Shown here: piece after piece, positions 6,687-14,743 of the stretch | Layout: every line of letters starts with the position of its first letter | Numbering within the stretch: the stretch's first letter is position 1 | Assembly (NCBI RefSeq): GCF_001984155.1 | Contig: NZ_MTQO01000027.1 | Location: 1-64,000 of the forward strand | Direction of reading: 5' to 3' | Source of the DNA: Actinosynnema sp. ALI-1.44 | Lineage (GTDB): Bacteria; Actinomycetota; Actinomycetes; Mycobacteriales; Pseudonocardiaceae | DNA: 64,000 nucleotides | Made by a program: the position numbers and the translations under genes | Notes under the pieces: model-generated | Database searches by the model: none | What the model was told of the DNA's origin: nothing | Seen by the model: the letters and a program-made list of their open reading frames with translations, nothing else

Positions 6687-9600
6687 TCAGTCGCGGTGTG
6701 ACTGGATCGCTTCGATGATCCGCGGCCGCAGTTCCGAGGCACGGATGACCGCGTCGACCGAACCGACCTCGACGGCGCGCTGGATGTCGTGCACGCGGTC
6801 GAACTCAGCGGCCACCTCGCCGAGTTTCTCGGTCCGGACCGACGAACGCAGTTCCTCCAGTTCGGCGGTCAGCGCAGCGCGGGCGGCACCGGAGGCAGCG
6901 GCGACGCGTGCTTCCAGGTCCCGTACGCGCAGGTCGGCCGCCGTGCGGGCGTTGACGTCACCGGCGAACACCACCGCCGCGGCCGGGGCGCCGCCGAGCA
7001 CCGAGGCGAACGAGCCCTCCAGTGCCAGCACCGTCATGTTCGGGTTCAGCTTCTTCGAGAACACCACGAACGCACCGCCGTGGTACCGCGAGATCACGCA
7101 GAACACGATGGGGCCGCGGAAGTTCACGATCGCCCGGCCGATCTCGGCGCCGTACTCCAGCTGCAGCTTGCGCATGGACTCCGGGGAACCGTCGAAGCCC
7201 GACAGGTTCGCCAGCACCACCAACGGCCGGTTGCCGCTGGCCGCGTTGATCGCCCGCGCTGCCTTCTTCGACGACCGCGGGAACAGCGTGCCCGCGGTGT
7301 AGGCGTCCGGGCCGTCGGTCGGGGGGAAGCCGCGGCGCGGCACCGACCGGGACTCGATGCCCAGCAGGCACACCGGGATCCCACCGAGGTGGACGTCCTG
7401 CACGGCCGCGGTGTCCGCGTCCGCCATGCCCGCCCAGCGTTCCAGCACCGGGTGGTCCTGGTCGGACAGTGCGCGCATCACCGTGCGGATGTCGAACGGC
7501 TTCTTGCGGTCCGGGTTGAACTCCGCCGAGAAGATCTGGCCGACCGTGGTGAAGTCGCTGCCTTCGACGGTGTGCGGGAAGTCGGTGATGTCCCGGTCGA
7601 CCGGGTCGTTGGTCTTCGCCCGGCGTGGCGCGGACTCGCCCGGCGCGATGTACGTGTGCTCGTAGTACGACATCAGCACGTCGCGCGCGGCGGTCAGGTT
7701 CGGCGCCCAGTACTGCGCCTGGCCGTTCGGGCCCATCACGCGGTCGTAGCCGCCGATACCGAAGTTGTCCTCGGCCGACACGCCACCGGAGAAGTCCAGT
7801 GCCTGCTTGCCGGTCAGCACCATCGCGGAGTCCGGCGTCATCACCAGGATGCCCTTGGTGTGCATGAGCATCGTGGCCTCGGCGTTCCAGTACGGCTGCG
7901 CGCCGACGTTGATGCCGACGACCACGATGTTGATCTCGCCGCCGTCCTGGGTGAACTCGACGATCCGCTTGAGCGCCGCGGCGACCCAGTCCATGTTCTC
8001 CGTACCGGACTGCATGGAGATGCGGGCGCCGGAGGACAGCGTGTACCACTCCAACGGCACCTGCATCCGCTCGGCCAGGTCGAGCGCGGCGATCACGCGA
8101 CGGCACTCGGGCTCGGACAACGCGCCCAGCGACTTCGTCGGGTCACCCAACAGCACCACGCGGGTGACGCCGTCGGGGTGGCGCCTGGTCTTCGTGGTGA
8201 CCACACCGGCGACCATCGCCGCGGTGTTGCGCCCCTTCGGGCGGTCGACCGGAACCAGCGCGTGGTTGTCGTCGAGGTCGTACTCGGTGAACGCGCCGAG
8301 CCTGTCGGTCAGCTCGTAGGGGTACACGGTGTTGCGGCTGGCGGCGCGCAGCACCTTCAGGCGGTAGTCGTCGAGTGGCTCGATCACGTCGTCCGACGGG
8401 TAGCCGACCTTGAGTTCCGTGCCGCCGGTGGCGTCGAACGTCAGCCGCACAGCGACTTTCGTCAGGTCACCGGTCGACTTGTCGCGCTGCCGCGCGATGA
8501 ACTCGATCTCCTCGAGCCCCGCGCCCGCCGTGGTCGGCAGCACGCGCTTGACGATCATCTCCAGCTCTTCGCGGGTGATGTCGCTCGGCGGCCAGACGTA
8601 CACCACGACACGGTTGGTGTTGAACCGCGTCTTGGACGACTGCCGTGCCCGCGCGCGGCGGATCGAGTCGAGGCACGCGGCGATGGCGTCCTCGGCCGTG
8701 GGCAACGCGACGAGCCTGCCGTCCTGCTCACGCAACTCGGTCAGGTCACGCACCTGCGTGAACGCCGTGAGGCGTTCGTCGGACTGGTTTCCCCGTGCCA
8801 CGCAACGGAAGAGGTAGACCTCCTCGTCCGACGACGGCAGCCGGGTCAGGTCGAACTTGGTCAGCCGCTCCATCTGCATCCGCTGCGCGATGTACGGGTG
8901 CAGCCCGCGGATCAGCCGCTCCTCGGCCATTCCGGTGGTCGACGGGCGGAACGTGACGTGGTGGTGCATGACCGCGCCGCCACGGCCCGCGACGGTCGCG
9001 GTGAGCCTGCGGACCTGGTCGGGCAACGGATGCGCGCTGACGACCTCGTGCAGCGCGGCGACCATCGCGTCCGAGTCCGCCGGCTGCTTCTCCCACGCCA
9101 GGTAGATGTCCGCGTCGATGGCGTCCTCGCTGACCGTCAGCTCCGCGAGTCCGTCGAGCGCGTTGCCGAGGGCGTCGAAGCTGACCGCGGCGGACACGAC
9201 ACACGAGTCCGCGCGTTCGGCGACCACGAACGTGCAGTCCGCGACCCGGCTGGTGCGGACGCTCTTGAGGCCCTTGTTGCCGTAGTAGCGGCGGGTCAGG
9301 ACTTCGAGCATGACCGCGTTGTCCAGGGTGTCCCGGACGAGCCGCTGGCCGAGCAACCGCACCAACGGCTCGGTGCTGCGGACCATCTCGGCGATGCGCT
9401 CGGAGCGGTCCGACGCGGCCGGGTTCGCGTCCAGGTGACGCAGGTGCTTGCGGATGTCGGCGTACACGCGGGCCCGGTTGCGGCGGAACAGCGGCTGGCC
9501 GAACCACGCGAACACCACGCCGCGGGCGAGGTCGGACACGATCGGGAACCGGACCTGGGTCGCGGCGACGAGCCGCTCCAACGCCAGGCCGACGGGCTCG

Positions 9601-12143
9601 CGCAGGGTCTCGTCCGGCGGAGCCTCCTGCAGCCACGAGCGCAGCAGGGTCGTGATGATCAGGACGTCGGCGGACACACGCTGCTGGGCGAGGAAGATCC
9701 GGAACACCGCGGCTTCGAGTTCCGGCGAGCGCTCCAGCTCCGTCACGCCGTAGTGGCCGAGTGCCTTGGCGAGCTTGGCCTGGAACGACTCCGGCAGCCC
9801 GGCCCGCTCGACGTCGAGGCTTTGCAGGTAGGTGTGGAAGTACTCGCGGGCGCTGTGGACGTTGCTTTCCTCGGCCGTGTCGCCGCTGGGCCGGTTACGG
9901 CTCAGCTCGGCGAGGTCGGCGAACACGTCGATGAGCTCGAGTTCCTCGGCCAACGGCCGGTCACCGTGCTCGGCGACCGCGCGCCGGGCGCCGAGGTAGT
10001 CGTCGAGCACCCGCCGCTCGTCGTGCGGGTCGACGTCGAAGCCCAGCAGCAGGCTGCGCAGGTCTTCCTGGCCGCGGGCGACTCGCCGCGCCGCCGGGAC
10101 CGCGTCCGGTGCGGCGGGCAGGTCCAGCTCGACCGCCTCGGTGCCCGCGGTCTCCTCGGCCCCGTCGTCGGCCAGCGGTTCCAGCCGCAGCAGCGGCGCG
10201 CCGGTCGCGACCTGGCTGCCGACGGTCACGGCGCATTCCTTCAGCCGTGCTTTGAAGGGCGCGCGCAGCACCGTCTCCATCTTCATGCTCTCCAGGACGA
10301 GCACGGGCGCGCCCGCCTCGACCTCGGCGCCGACTTCCAGCGGCGTGGCGACGACCAGCGCGGGCGCGGGCGAACGCACGACGCCACCTTCGTCACGGCT
10401 GACGCGGTGGGTGACGCCGTCGACTTCCACCAGGTGGATCGGGCCGTGGGTGGCCGTCAGGACCCGGTAGCGGGTGCCGTCGACGACGATGCGGCCGGTG
10501 TGCCGGTCGAAGCGTTCGAGCTCCACGTCCGCGGCGCGGACGTCCTCGCCCGCTTCGACGCCGACGCGGAACCGGTCGGCCCCGACCCTGGCCACGCGCA
10601 CGCGGTAGCCGACGCCGCGGAGTTTCAGGTCCAGCGGTCGGCCGCTTTGGTGCTGCACCTGGGGGCGCCCGCCGAACGCGGTGGACAGCAGCCGCTGCCG
10701 CTCGGCTCGTTCCTCGTCCTCGTAGGCCTCGATCGCGGCGGCGATCAGCGCGACGGCGGAGTGCCGGTGCGACACGAGCCTGCCTTCGCCGCGGACGCGG
10801 TCGATCCAGCCGGTGTCCGCGCTGGCGTCGATCACCTCGGGCTGGTCGAGCAGGTCGAGCACGAAGCTCTTGTTGGTCGCGCCGCCGTCGATGATGACCG
10901 TGGTCTCGGTCATCGCGCGGCGCAGCCTGGCAAGCGCCTCGTCGCGGTCACGGCCGTAGGCGATGATCTTGGCGATCATCGAGTCGAAGTCGGCGGGGAT
11001 GGTGTCGCCTTCGCTGACACCGGTGTCCACGCGGATGCCCGGGCCTGCCGGGAGGTCCAGCCGGGCGATCCGGCCGGGCGACGGCGCGAAGTCGCGGTCG
11101 GGGTCCTCGGCGTTGAGCCGCGCCTCGATGGCGTGCCCGCGCTCGACCGGCGGCAGTCCTTCGAGCTTCCCGCCGGACGCCACGTGCAGCTGGGCCCTGA
11201 CCAGGTCGACCCCGGTCGTCGCCTCGGTGATCGGGTGCTCGACCTGTAGCCGCGTGTTGACTTCGAGGAACGCGAACAGCTGGTCGCCGGGGTGGTAGAG
11301 GAACTCGACGGTCGCGGCGCCGCGGTAGCCGACCTTGATGGCCAGCCGTTCGGCGGACGACTTGAGCTCGGCCGTCTGCTCCGGGCTGAGCACGGGCGAC
11401 GCCGACTCCTCGATGACCTTCTGGTTGCGCCGCTGCACCGAGCAGTCACGCACACCCAGCGCCCAGGCCGTGCCCTGGCCGTCCGCGATCACCTGGACCT
11501 CGACGTGCCGCGCGCCTGTGACGAGGCGCTCGAGGAACACGACGCCGCTGCCGAACGCACGCGCCGCTTCCTGGCTGGTGCGTTCGTAGGCGTCGACGAG
11601 CTCAGCCTCGCTGGTGATCACGCGGATGCCACGGCCGCCACCACCGGCGGTCGCCTTGAGCATCAGCGGGTAGCCGACCTCGGCCGCCGAGGCTTTGGCC
11701 GCTTCCAGCGTCTCCACCGCGCCGCGGCTCCACGGCGCGACCGGCACGCCGACCTCCTCGGCGATCAGCTTCGCGCCGATCTTGTCGCCGAGTTGGCGCA
11801 TGGCGTCGGCACCCGGGCCGACGAAGGTGACCCCGATCCGGTCGCAGAGCTCGGCGAACGCCGGGTCCTCCGCGACGAAGCCCCAGCCGACCCACGCGGC
11901 GTCGGCTTTTGTCTCGACCAACGCGCGCTCGAGCACCTTCAGGTCGAGGTACGGACGCGACGCTGCCGGGCCGAGGTCGTATGCGACGTCGGCTTCGCGG
12001 ACGAACGTGGCCGTGCGATCGACATCGGTGTACAGCGCGATGGTCTCGATCGGTGTCGCGGATTCCGCGGCCAGGTCCCGGACTGCGTGGATGAGCCGCA
12101 TGGCGGCCTCTCCACGGTTGACAATGGCGACACGACTGAACAC
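6687..12143 (-). CDS. Giant single-chain acyl-CoA carboxylase of eukaryotic ACC domain order
   Basis: An 1818-residue biotin-dependent carboxylase carrying all activities on one chain; the likely reaction is ATP- and bicarbonate-dependent carboxylation of acetyl-CoA or another acyl-CoA. Residues 1 to about 455 are biotin carboxylase (KATAGGGGRG, EVNTRLQVEHP). About 500 to 585 is a BT-like linker domain. About 586 to 655 is the biotin carrier with K621 in VLESMKMET. About 680 to 1290 resembles the central domain of eukaryotic ACC, including the MERLTKFDLTRLPS segment. About 1300 to 1770 is the carboxyltransferase (GARISMQSG, GIGGYDRVMGPNG, LSGFDGSPESM, YHGGAFVVFS). Most actinobacterial carboxylases are separate AccA and AccD chains, so this is the less common type. 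The GTG start is preceded by AGGAGGG at 10 bp. It is monocistronic here, and the substrate is uncertain. Confidence 0.92.
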   Translation of the reverse strand: MFSRVAIVNRGEAAMRLIHAVRDLAAESATPIETIALYTDVDRTATFVREADVAYDLGPAASRPYLDLKVLERALVETKADAAWVGWGFVAEDPAFAELCDRIGVTFVGPGADAMRQLGDKIGAKLIAEEVGVPVAPWSRGAVETLEAAKASAAEVGYPLMLKATAGGGGRGIRVITSEAELVDAYERTSQEAARAFGSGVVFLERLVTGARHVEVQVIADGQGTAWALGVRDCSVQRRNQKVIEESASPVLSPEQTAELKSSAERLAIKVGYRGAATVEFLYHPGDQLFAFLEVNTRLQVEHPITEATTGVDLVRAQLHVASGGKLEGLPPVERGHAIEARLNAEDPDRDFAPSPGRIARLDLPAGPGIRVDTGVSEGDTIPADFDSMIAKIIAYGRDRDEALARLRRAMTETTVIIDGGATNKSFVLDLLDQPEVIDASADTGWIDRVRGEGRLVSHRHSAVALIAAAIEAYEDEERAERQRLLSTAFGGRPQVQHQSGRPLDLKLRGVGYRVRVARVGADRFRVGVEAGEDVRAADVELERFDRHTGRIVVDGTRYRVLTATHGPIHLVEVDGVTHRVSRDEGGVVRSPAPALVVATPLEVGAEVEAGAPVLVLESMKMETVLRAPFKARLKECAVTVGSQVATGAPLLRLEPLADDGAEETAGTEAVELDLPAAPDAVPAARRVARGQEDLRSLLLGFDVDPHDERRVLDDYLGARRAVAEHGDRPLAEELELIDVFADLAELSRNRPSGDTAEESNVHSAREYFHTYLQSLDVERAGLPESFQAKLAKALGHYGVTELERSPELEAAVFRIFLAQQRVSADVLIITTLLRSWLQEAPPDETLREPVGLALERLVAATQVRFPIVSDLARGVVFAWFGQPLFRRNRARVYADIRKHLRHLDANPAASDRSERIAEMVRSTEPLVRLLGQRLVRDTLDNAVMLEVLTRRYYGNKGLKSVRTSRVADCTFVVAERADSCVVSAAVSFDALGNALDGLAELTVSEDAIDADIYLAWEKQPADSDAMVAALHEVVSAHPLPDQVRRLTATVAGRGGAVMHHHVTFRPSTTGMAEERLIRGLHPYIAQRMQMERLTKFDLTRLPSSDEEVYLFRCVARGNQSDERLTAFTQVRDLTELREQDGRLVALPTAEDAIAACLDSIRRARARQSSKTRFNTNRVVVYVWPPSDITREELEMIVKRVLPTTAGAGLEEIEFIARQRDKSTGDLTKVAVRLTFDATGGTELKVGYPSDDVIEPLDDYRLKVLRAASRNTVYPYELTDRLGAFTEYDLDDNHALVPVDRPKGRNTAAMVAGVVTTKTRRHPDGVTRVVLLGDPTKSLGALSEPECRRVIAALDLAERMQVPLEWYTLSSGARISMQSGTENMDWVAAALKRIVEFTQDGGEINIVVVGINVGAQPYWNAEATMLMHTKGILVMTPDSAMVLTGKQALDFSGGVSAEDNFGIGGYDRVMGPNGQAQYWAPNLTAARDVLMSYYEHTYIAPGESAPRRAKTNDPVDRDITDFPHTVEGSDFTTVGQIFSAEFNPDRKKPFDIRTVMRALSDQDHPVLERWAGMADADTAAVQDVHLGGIPVCLLGIESRSVPRRGFPPTDGPDAYTAGTLFPRSSKKAARAINAASGNRPLVVLANLSGFDGSPESMRKLQLEYGAEIGRAIVNFRGPIVFCVISRYHGGAFVVFSKKLNPNMTVLALEGSFASVLGGAPAAAVVFAGDVNARTAADLRVRDLEARVAAASGAARAALTAELEELRSSVRTEKLGEVAAEFDRVHDIQRAVEVGSVDAVIRASELRPRIIEAIQSHRD

Positions 12144-12197
12144 CCGACCAAGCCCTCCTAGTTCTGTGCGCGCTTCCCAGCGACGCTCCTCGCGCCC

Positions 12198-12210
12198 GTA
12201 CAGCCTGTAC
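12198..12210. promoter_or_regulatory. 13-bp palindrome upstream of the carboxylase gene
   Basis: GTACAGCCTGTAC is a perfect inverted repeat with 6-bp arms and a 1-bp centre, 55 bp upstream of the carboxylase GTG start. A related element, CCTGTTGTACAGG, lies at 12331-12343. Both share the GTACAG word. They are candidate binding sites for a regulator of carboxylase transcription; the protein is unknown. Confidence 0.4.
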
Positions 12211-12330
12211 CGCTACCGGTGGGTATGGATATGTCGCGAGGGGAGCATGCTAGCGCCCCCCAATTGTGGGGAACCACCAAAAGCCCACTTGCCGCCGGGT
12301 CGCTACGCTGGACCGGGTGACGCGTTTCAC

Positions 12331-12343
12331 CCTGTTGTACAGG
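12331..12343. promoter_or_regulatory. Second GTACAG-containing palindrome in the carboxylase/chitinase spacer
   Basis: CCTGTTGTACAGG has 5-bp arms around TGT and lies about 190 bp upstream of the carboxylase start and 320 bp upstream of the chitinase start. It shares GTACAG with the palindrome at 12198. The rest of the 519-bp spacer shows no open frame that looks coding. Confidence 0.35.
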
Positions 12344-12572
12344 CCTTGCTCTGATTTTCCCGGCGTGTCCTGACCAGGGCAACCCGCGCTTGGACGTCAT
12401 ACCCCTACAAAAGCACCCCTAAAAAGCCCCAGTCCGCGCCGCGTGGGCCGCCGTACCGGTACCGGACGCCCCACGAGGAACCTCAGTCCACGAAGGACAC
12501 TTCGCCAGACGTCCCCTTGCTGCGCTTTTGGGCGTTATGTGACGGCAAGTTGCCCCGAACAGCGTCTGGCTA

Positions 12573-12588
12573 TGAGGTCTAGACCACT
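12573..12588. promoter_or_regulatory. DasR-response element (dre) upstream of chitinase
   Basis: TGAGGTCTAGACCACT matches the known dre consensus AGTGGTCTAGACCACT at 14 of 16 positions and contains the perfect palindrome GGTCTAGACC. It lies 75 bp upstream of the chitinase start. In Streptomyces, DasR (a GntR-family sensor of phosphorylated aminosugars) represses chitinase and N-acetylglucosamine uptake genes through such sites, so this chitinase is likely under the same control. The match is direct; the regulation is inferred. Confidence 0.8.
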
Positions 12589-12662
12589 TCACACTCGGGT
12601 GCGTCAAGTTCATGGGTCGAGGCGCGACGACATCATGACCTCCCCTGCACTGGAGCACACCC

Positions 12663-14399
12663 ATGAGAAGACTGTTCTCCCTGGCGGCGACCGTGGTCAC
12701 CGCCCTCGGGCTCACGGTCGCCACCAGCACACCCGCCACCAGCACACCCGCGAACGCCGCGCCACTGCCCAGCCACGTCTTCGCCCCGTACTTCGAGGCG
12801 TGGACCGGTGAGAGCCCCGCCGCACTGGCCCAGCAGTCCGGTGCCAAGCACCTGACCATGGCGTTCCTGCAGACCGCGACCGCCGGGTCCTGCACGGCGT
12901 ACTGGAACGGCGACGCCGGGATGCCGATCTCCCCCAGCACGTTCGGCGCCGACATCACCACCATCAAGTCCCGTGGCGGCGACGTGATCCCGTCGTTCGG
13001 CGGCTACACGGCCACCACCACCGGTACCGAGATCGCCGACAGCTGCACCAACGTCAGCCAGATCGCGGCCGTGTTCCAGAACGTGATCACCACGTACGAC
13101 ATCAGCCGGATCGACCTGGACATCGAGGCCGACTCGCTGACCAACGCGGCGGGCATCGACCGCCGCAACAAGGCGATCAAGCAGGTCGAGGACTGGGCCG
13201 CGAGCAACGGCCGCACCATCCAGTTCTCCTACACGCTGCCCACCACCACGCAGGGCCTCGCCGAAAGCGGCCTCGCCGTGCTGCGCAACGCCGTCAGCAA
13301 CAACGCGCGCGTCGACGTGGTCAACCTCATGACGTTCGACTACTACGACAACCAGCCGCACGACATGGCCCGTGACACCCAGACCGCCGCCGAGGGCCTG
13401 GTTCGCCAACTGGGCGCGCTGTACCCGGGCAAGACCCAGGCACAGCTGTGGGCGATGGTCGGCGTCACCGAGATGATCGGGATCGACGACTTCGGCCCGG
13501 CCGAGACGTTCACCACCGCCAACGCGACGACCGTCTACAACTGGGCGGTGGCCAAGGGGATCAACACCCTGTCGTTCTGGGCGCTGCAGCGCGACAACGG
13601 CAACTGCCCCGGCACCGGCGGCCGCAACGACTGCTCGGGCATCGAGCAGGACACCTGGTACTTCAGCCGCACCTTCGCGCCGTTCACCGGCCAGAACCCC
13701 AATCCCGGCAACGACTTCTCGGTGGCGCTGAACCCAGGCACCGGCGCGGTGGACCCGGGCGCGGCGACCACGGCGGCGATCACCACGGCCGTCACCTCCG
13801 GCACAGCGCAGACCGTGAACTTCACCGTGACGGGCACGCCGCCCGGTGTCACGGCGACTGTCAACCCGTCCTCGGTGACCGCGGGCGGCTCGGCGACGCT
13901 GAACATCTCCACCACGTCGGCGGCACCGCCGGGGTCCTACCCGCTGACGATCACCGCCACCTCACCGGCCGCGAGCCACAACGTGGTCTACACGTTGACA
14001 GTGAACGGAAGCGCGCCGTCCGGTGGCATCCTCAACGCGGGCTTCGAGTCGGGAGCACTGACTCCGTGGTCGGGTCAGGGTGACGCCGTCGTCAGCTCGC
14101 CGACGCACTCCGGCACGAAGGCGTTGCAGGTCAACGCGACGGGGTCGTCGACCGGTCAGGCGTCGCAGGCCGTGACCCTCGAGCCCAACAAGAGCTACAC
14201 CCTGAAAGCCTGGGTGCAGGGCAACTTCGCGTACCTCGGCGTCAGCGGTGGCGCGACCGCCAGCGCGTGGACGTCGTCCACCGCGTGGAAGCAGTTGTCG
14301 GTTCCGTTCACCACCGGCGCGTCGGGCGCGGTGACGGTGTACGTGCACGGGTGGTACGGCCAGGGCACGGTGTACGCCGACGACTTCACCGTCAGCTAG
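12663..14399 (+). CDS. Secreted chitinase, GH18, with Ig-like linker and C-terminal carbohydrate-binding domain
   Basis: A 578-residue exported enzyme that should hydrolyse chitin. Residues 1 to about 33 are a Sec signal peptide (basic MRRLF start, hydrophobic core, cleavage near NAA). Residues about 38 to 345 are a GH18 barrel with the catalytic DxDxE motif in RIDLDIEAD (acid E155) and the downstream MTFDYYD strand. Residues about 350 to 450 are an Ig/Fn3-like spacer rich in Thr, Gly and Pro. Residues about 455 to 578 are a jelly-roll domain (ILNAGFESG..., ending in VYADDFTVS) typical of CBM4/9-type binding modules. The dre palindrome upstream and the terminator hairpin just after the stop make it a well-defined single-gene unit. 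Confidence 0.93.
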   Translation: MRRLFSLAATVVTALGLTVATSTPATSTPANAAPLPSHVFAPYFEAWTGESPAALAQQSGAKHLTMAFLQTATAGSCTAYWNGDAGMPISPSTFGADITTIKSRGGDVIPSFGGYTATTTGTEIADSCTNVSQIAAVFQNVITTYDISRIDLDIEADSLTNAAGIDRRNKAIKQVEDWAASNGRTIQFSYTLPTTTQGLAESGLAVLRNAVSNNARVDVVNLMTFDYYDNQPHDMARDTQTAAEGLVRQLGALYPGKTQAQLWAMVGVTEMIGIDDFGPAETFTTANATTVYNWAVAKGINTLSFWALQRDNGNCPGTGGRNDCSGIEQDTWYFSRTFAPFTGQNPNPGNDFSVALNPGTGAVDPGAATTAAITTAVTSGTAQTVNFTVTGTPPGVTATVNPSSVTAGGSATLNISTTSAAPPGSYPLTITATSPAASHNVVYTLTVNGSAPSGGILNAGFESGALTPWSGQGDAVVSSPTHSGTKALQVNATGSSTGQASQAVTLEPNKSYTLKAWVQGNFAYLGVSGGATASAWTSSTAWKQLSVPFTTGASGAVTVYVHGWYGQGTVYADDFTVS

Positions 14400-14658
14400 C
14401 CGCGTTGTCTCCCACCCGCACACCGGGTGGGAGACACCTCAACTCCCGCGGTATCCGCAGAACAGGCGATGACACGTACTCGACCGTGGCGTGCTGGAGG
14501 CGGCACCCGCGCAGCGCTTCGAGTACCCCTTCGACGATCGCGACCGCGCGTGCCTGGCCGGGACACTGATGTGGCCCGGCACCGAACGGCCGTGCGGTCC
14601 GCCTGACTCCTGACGGCGAACGCGCACTGCACGACCTCCTCGGAATCGACGCGGCCAC
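14392..14658 (-). pseudogene. Cytochrome P450 C-terminal remnant
   Basis: The open frame contains RPFGAGPHQCPGQARAVAI, an intact P450 heme-ligand motif (FGxGxxxCxG with its Cys thiolate). It is followed by a helix GVLEALRGC and an end segment LRIPREL typical of the P450 C-terminus. The recognisable part covers only about 14446 to 14592. Nothing upstream looks like the I-helix or ExxR region, so about 350 residues are missing. The end of the frame runs into the chitinase terminator. This is a decayed 3' fragment, not a functional enzyme. Confidence 0.75.
14407..14435. terminator. Terminator hairpin after the chitinase gene
   Basis: A perfect 12-bp inverted repeat (GTCTCCCACCCG and its complement) with a 5-bp loop starts 8 bp after the chitinase stop codon. 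No T-run follows. Confidence 0.8.
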
Positions 14659-14685
14659 AACCGTCGGCTAACGCCGTGTTCACCC

Positions 14686-14738
14686 GCAACCAATGTGGCC
14701 TTCGTTGCGTTTCGCGCAACGAAGGCCACATTGGTTGC
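14686..14738. terminator. Very long perfect hairpin downstream of the peptidase gene
   Basis: A perfect inverted repeat with 24-bp arms (14686-14709 and 14715-14738) and a 5-bp loop (TTTCG). The arm contains AATGTGGCCTTCGTTGCG. It lies just beyond the stop of the TAP-type peptidase operon. It probably ends that five-gene transcript, and may also be a dispersed repeat unit. Confidence 0.7.
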
Positions 14739-14743
14739 ACGGG

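Noticed and set aside
6789-11249. A 1486-codon open frame on the plus strand opposite the carboxylase gene
   Set aside because: It is an antisense shadow of the real carboxylase in GC-rich DNA; its product is Arg/His/Val/Gly-rich with no domain, and it lacks a ribosome binding site.
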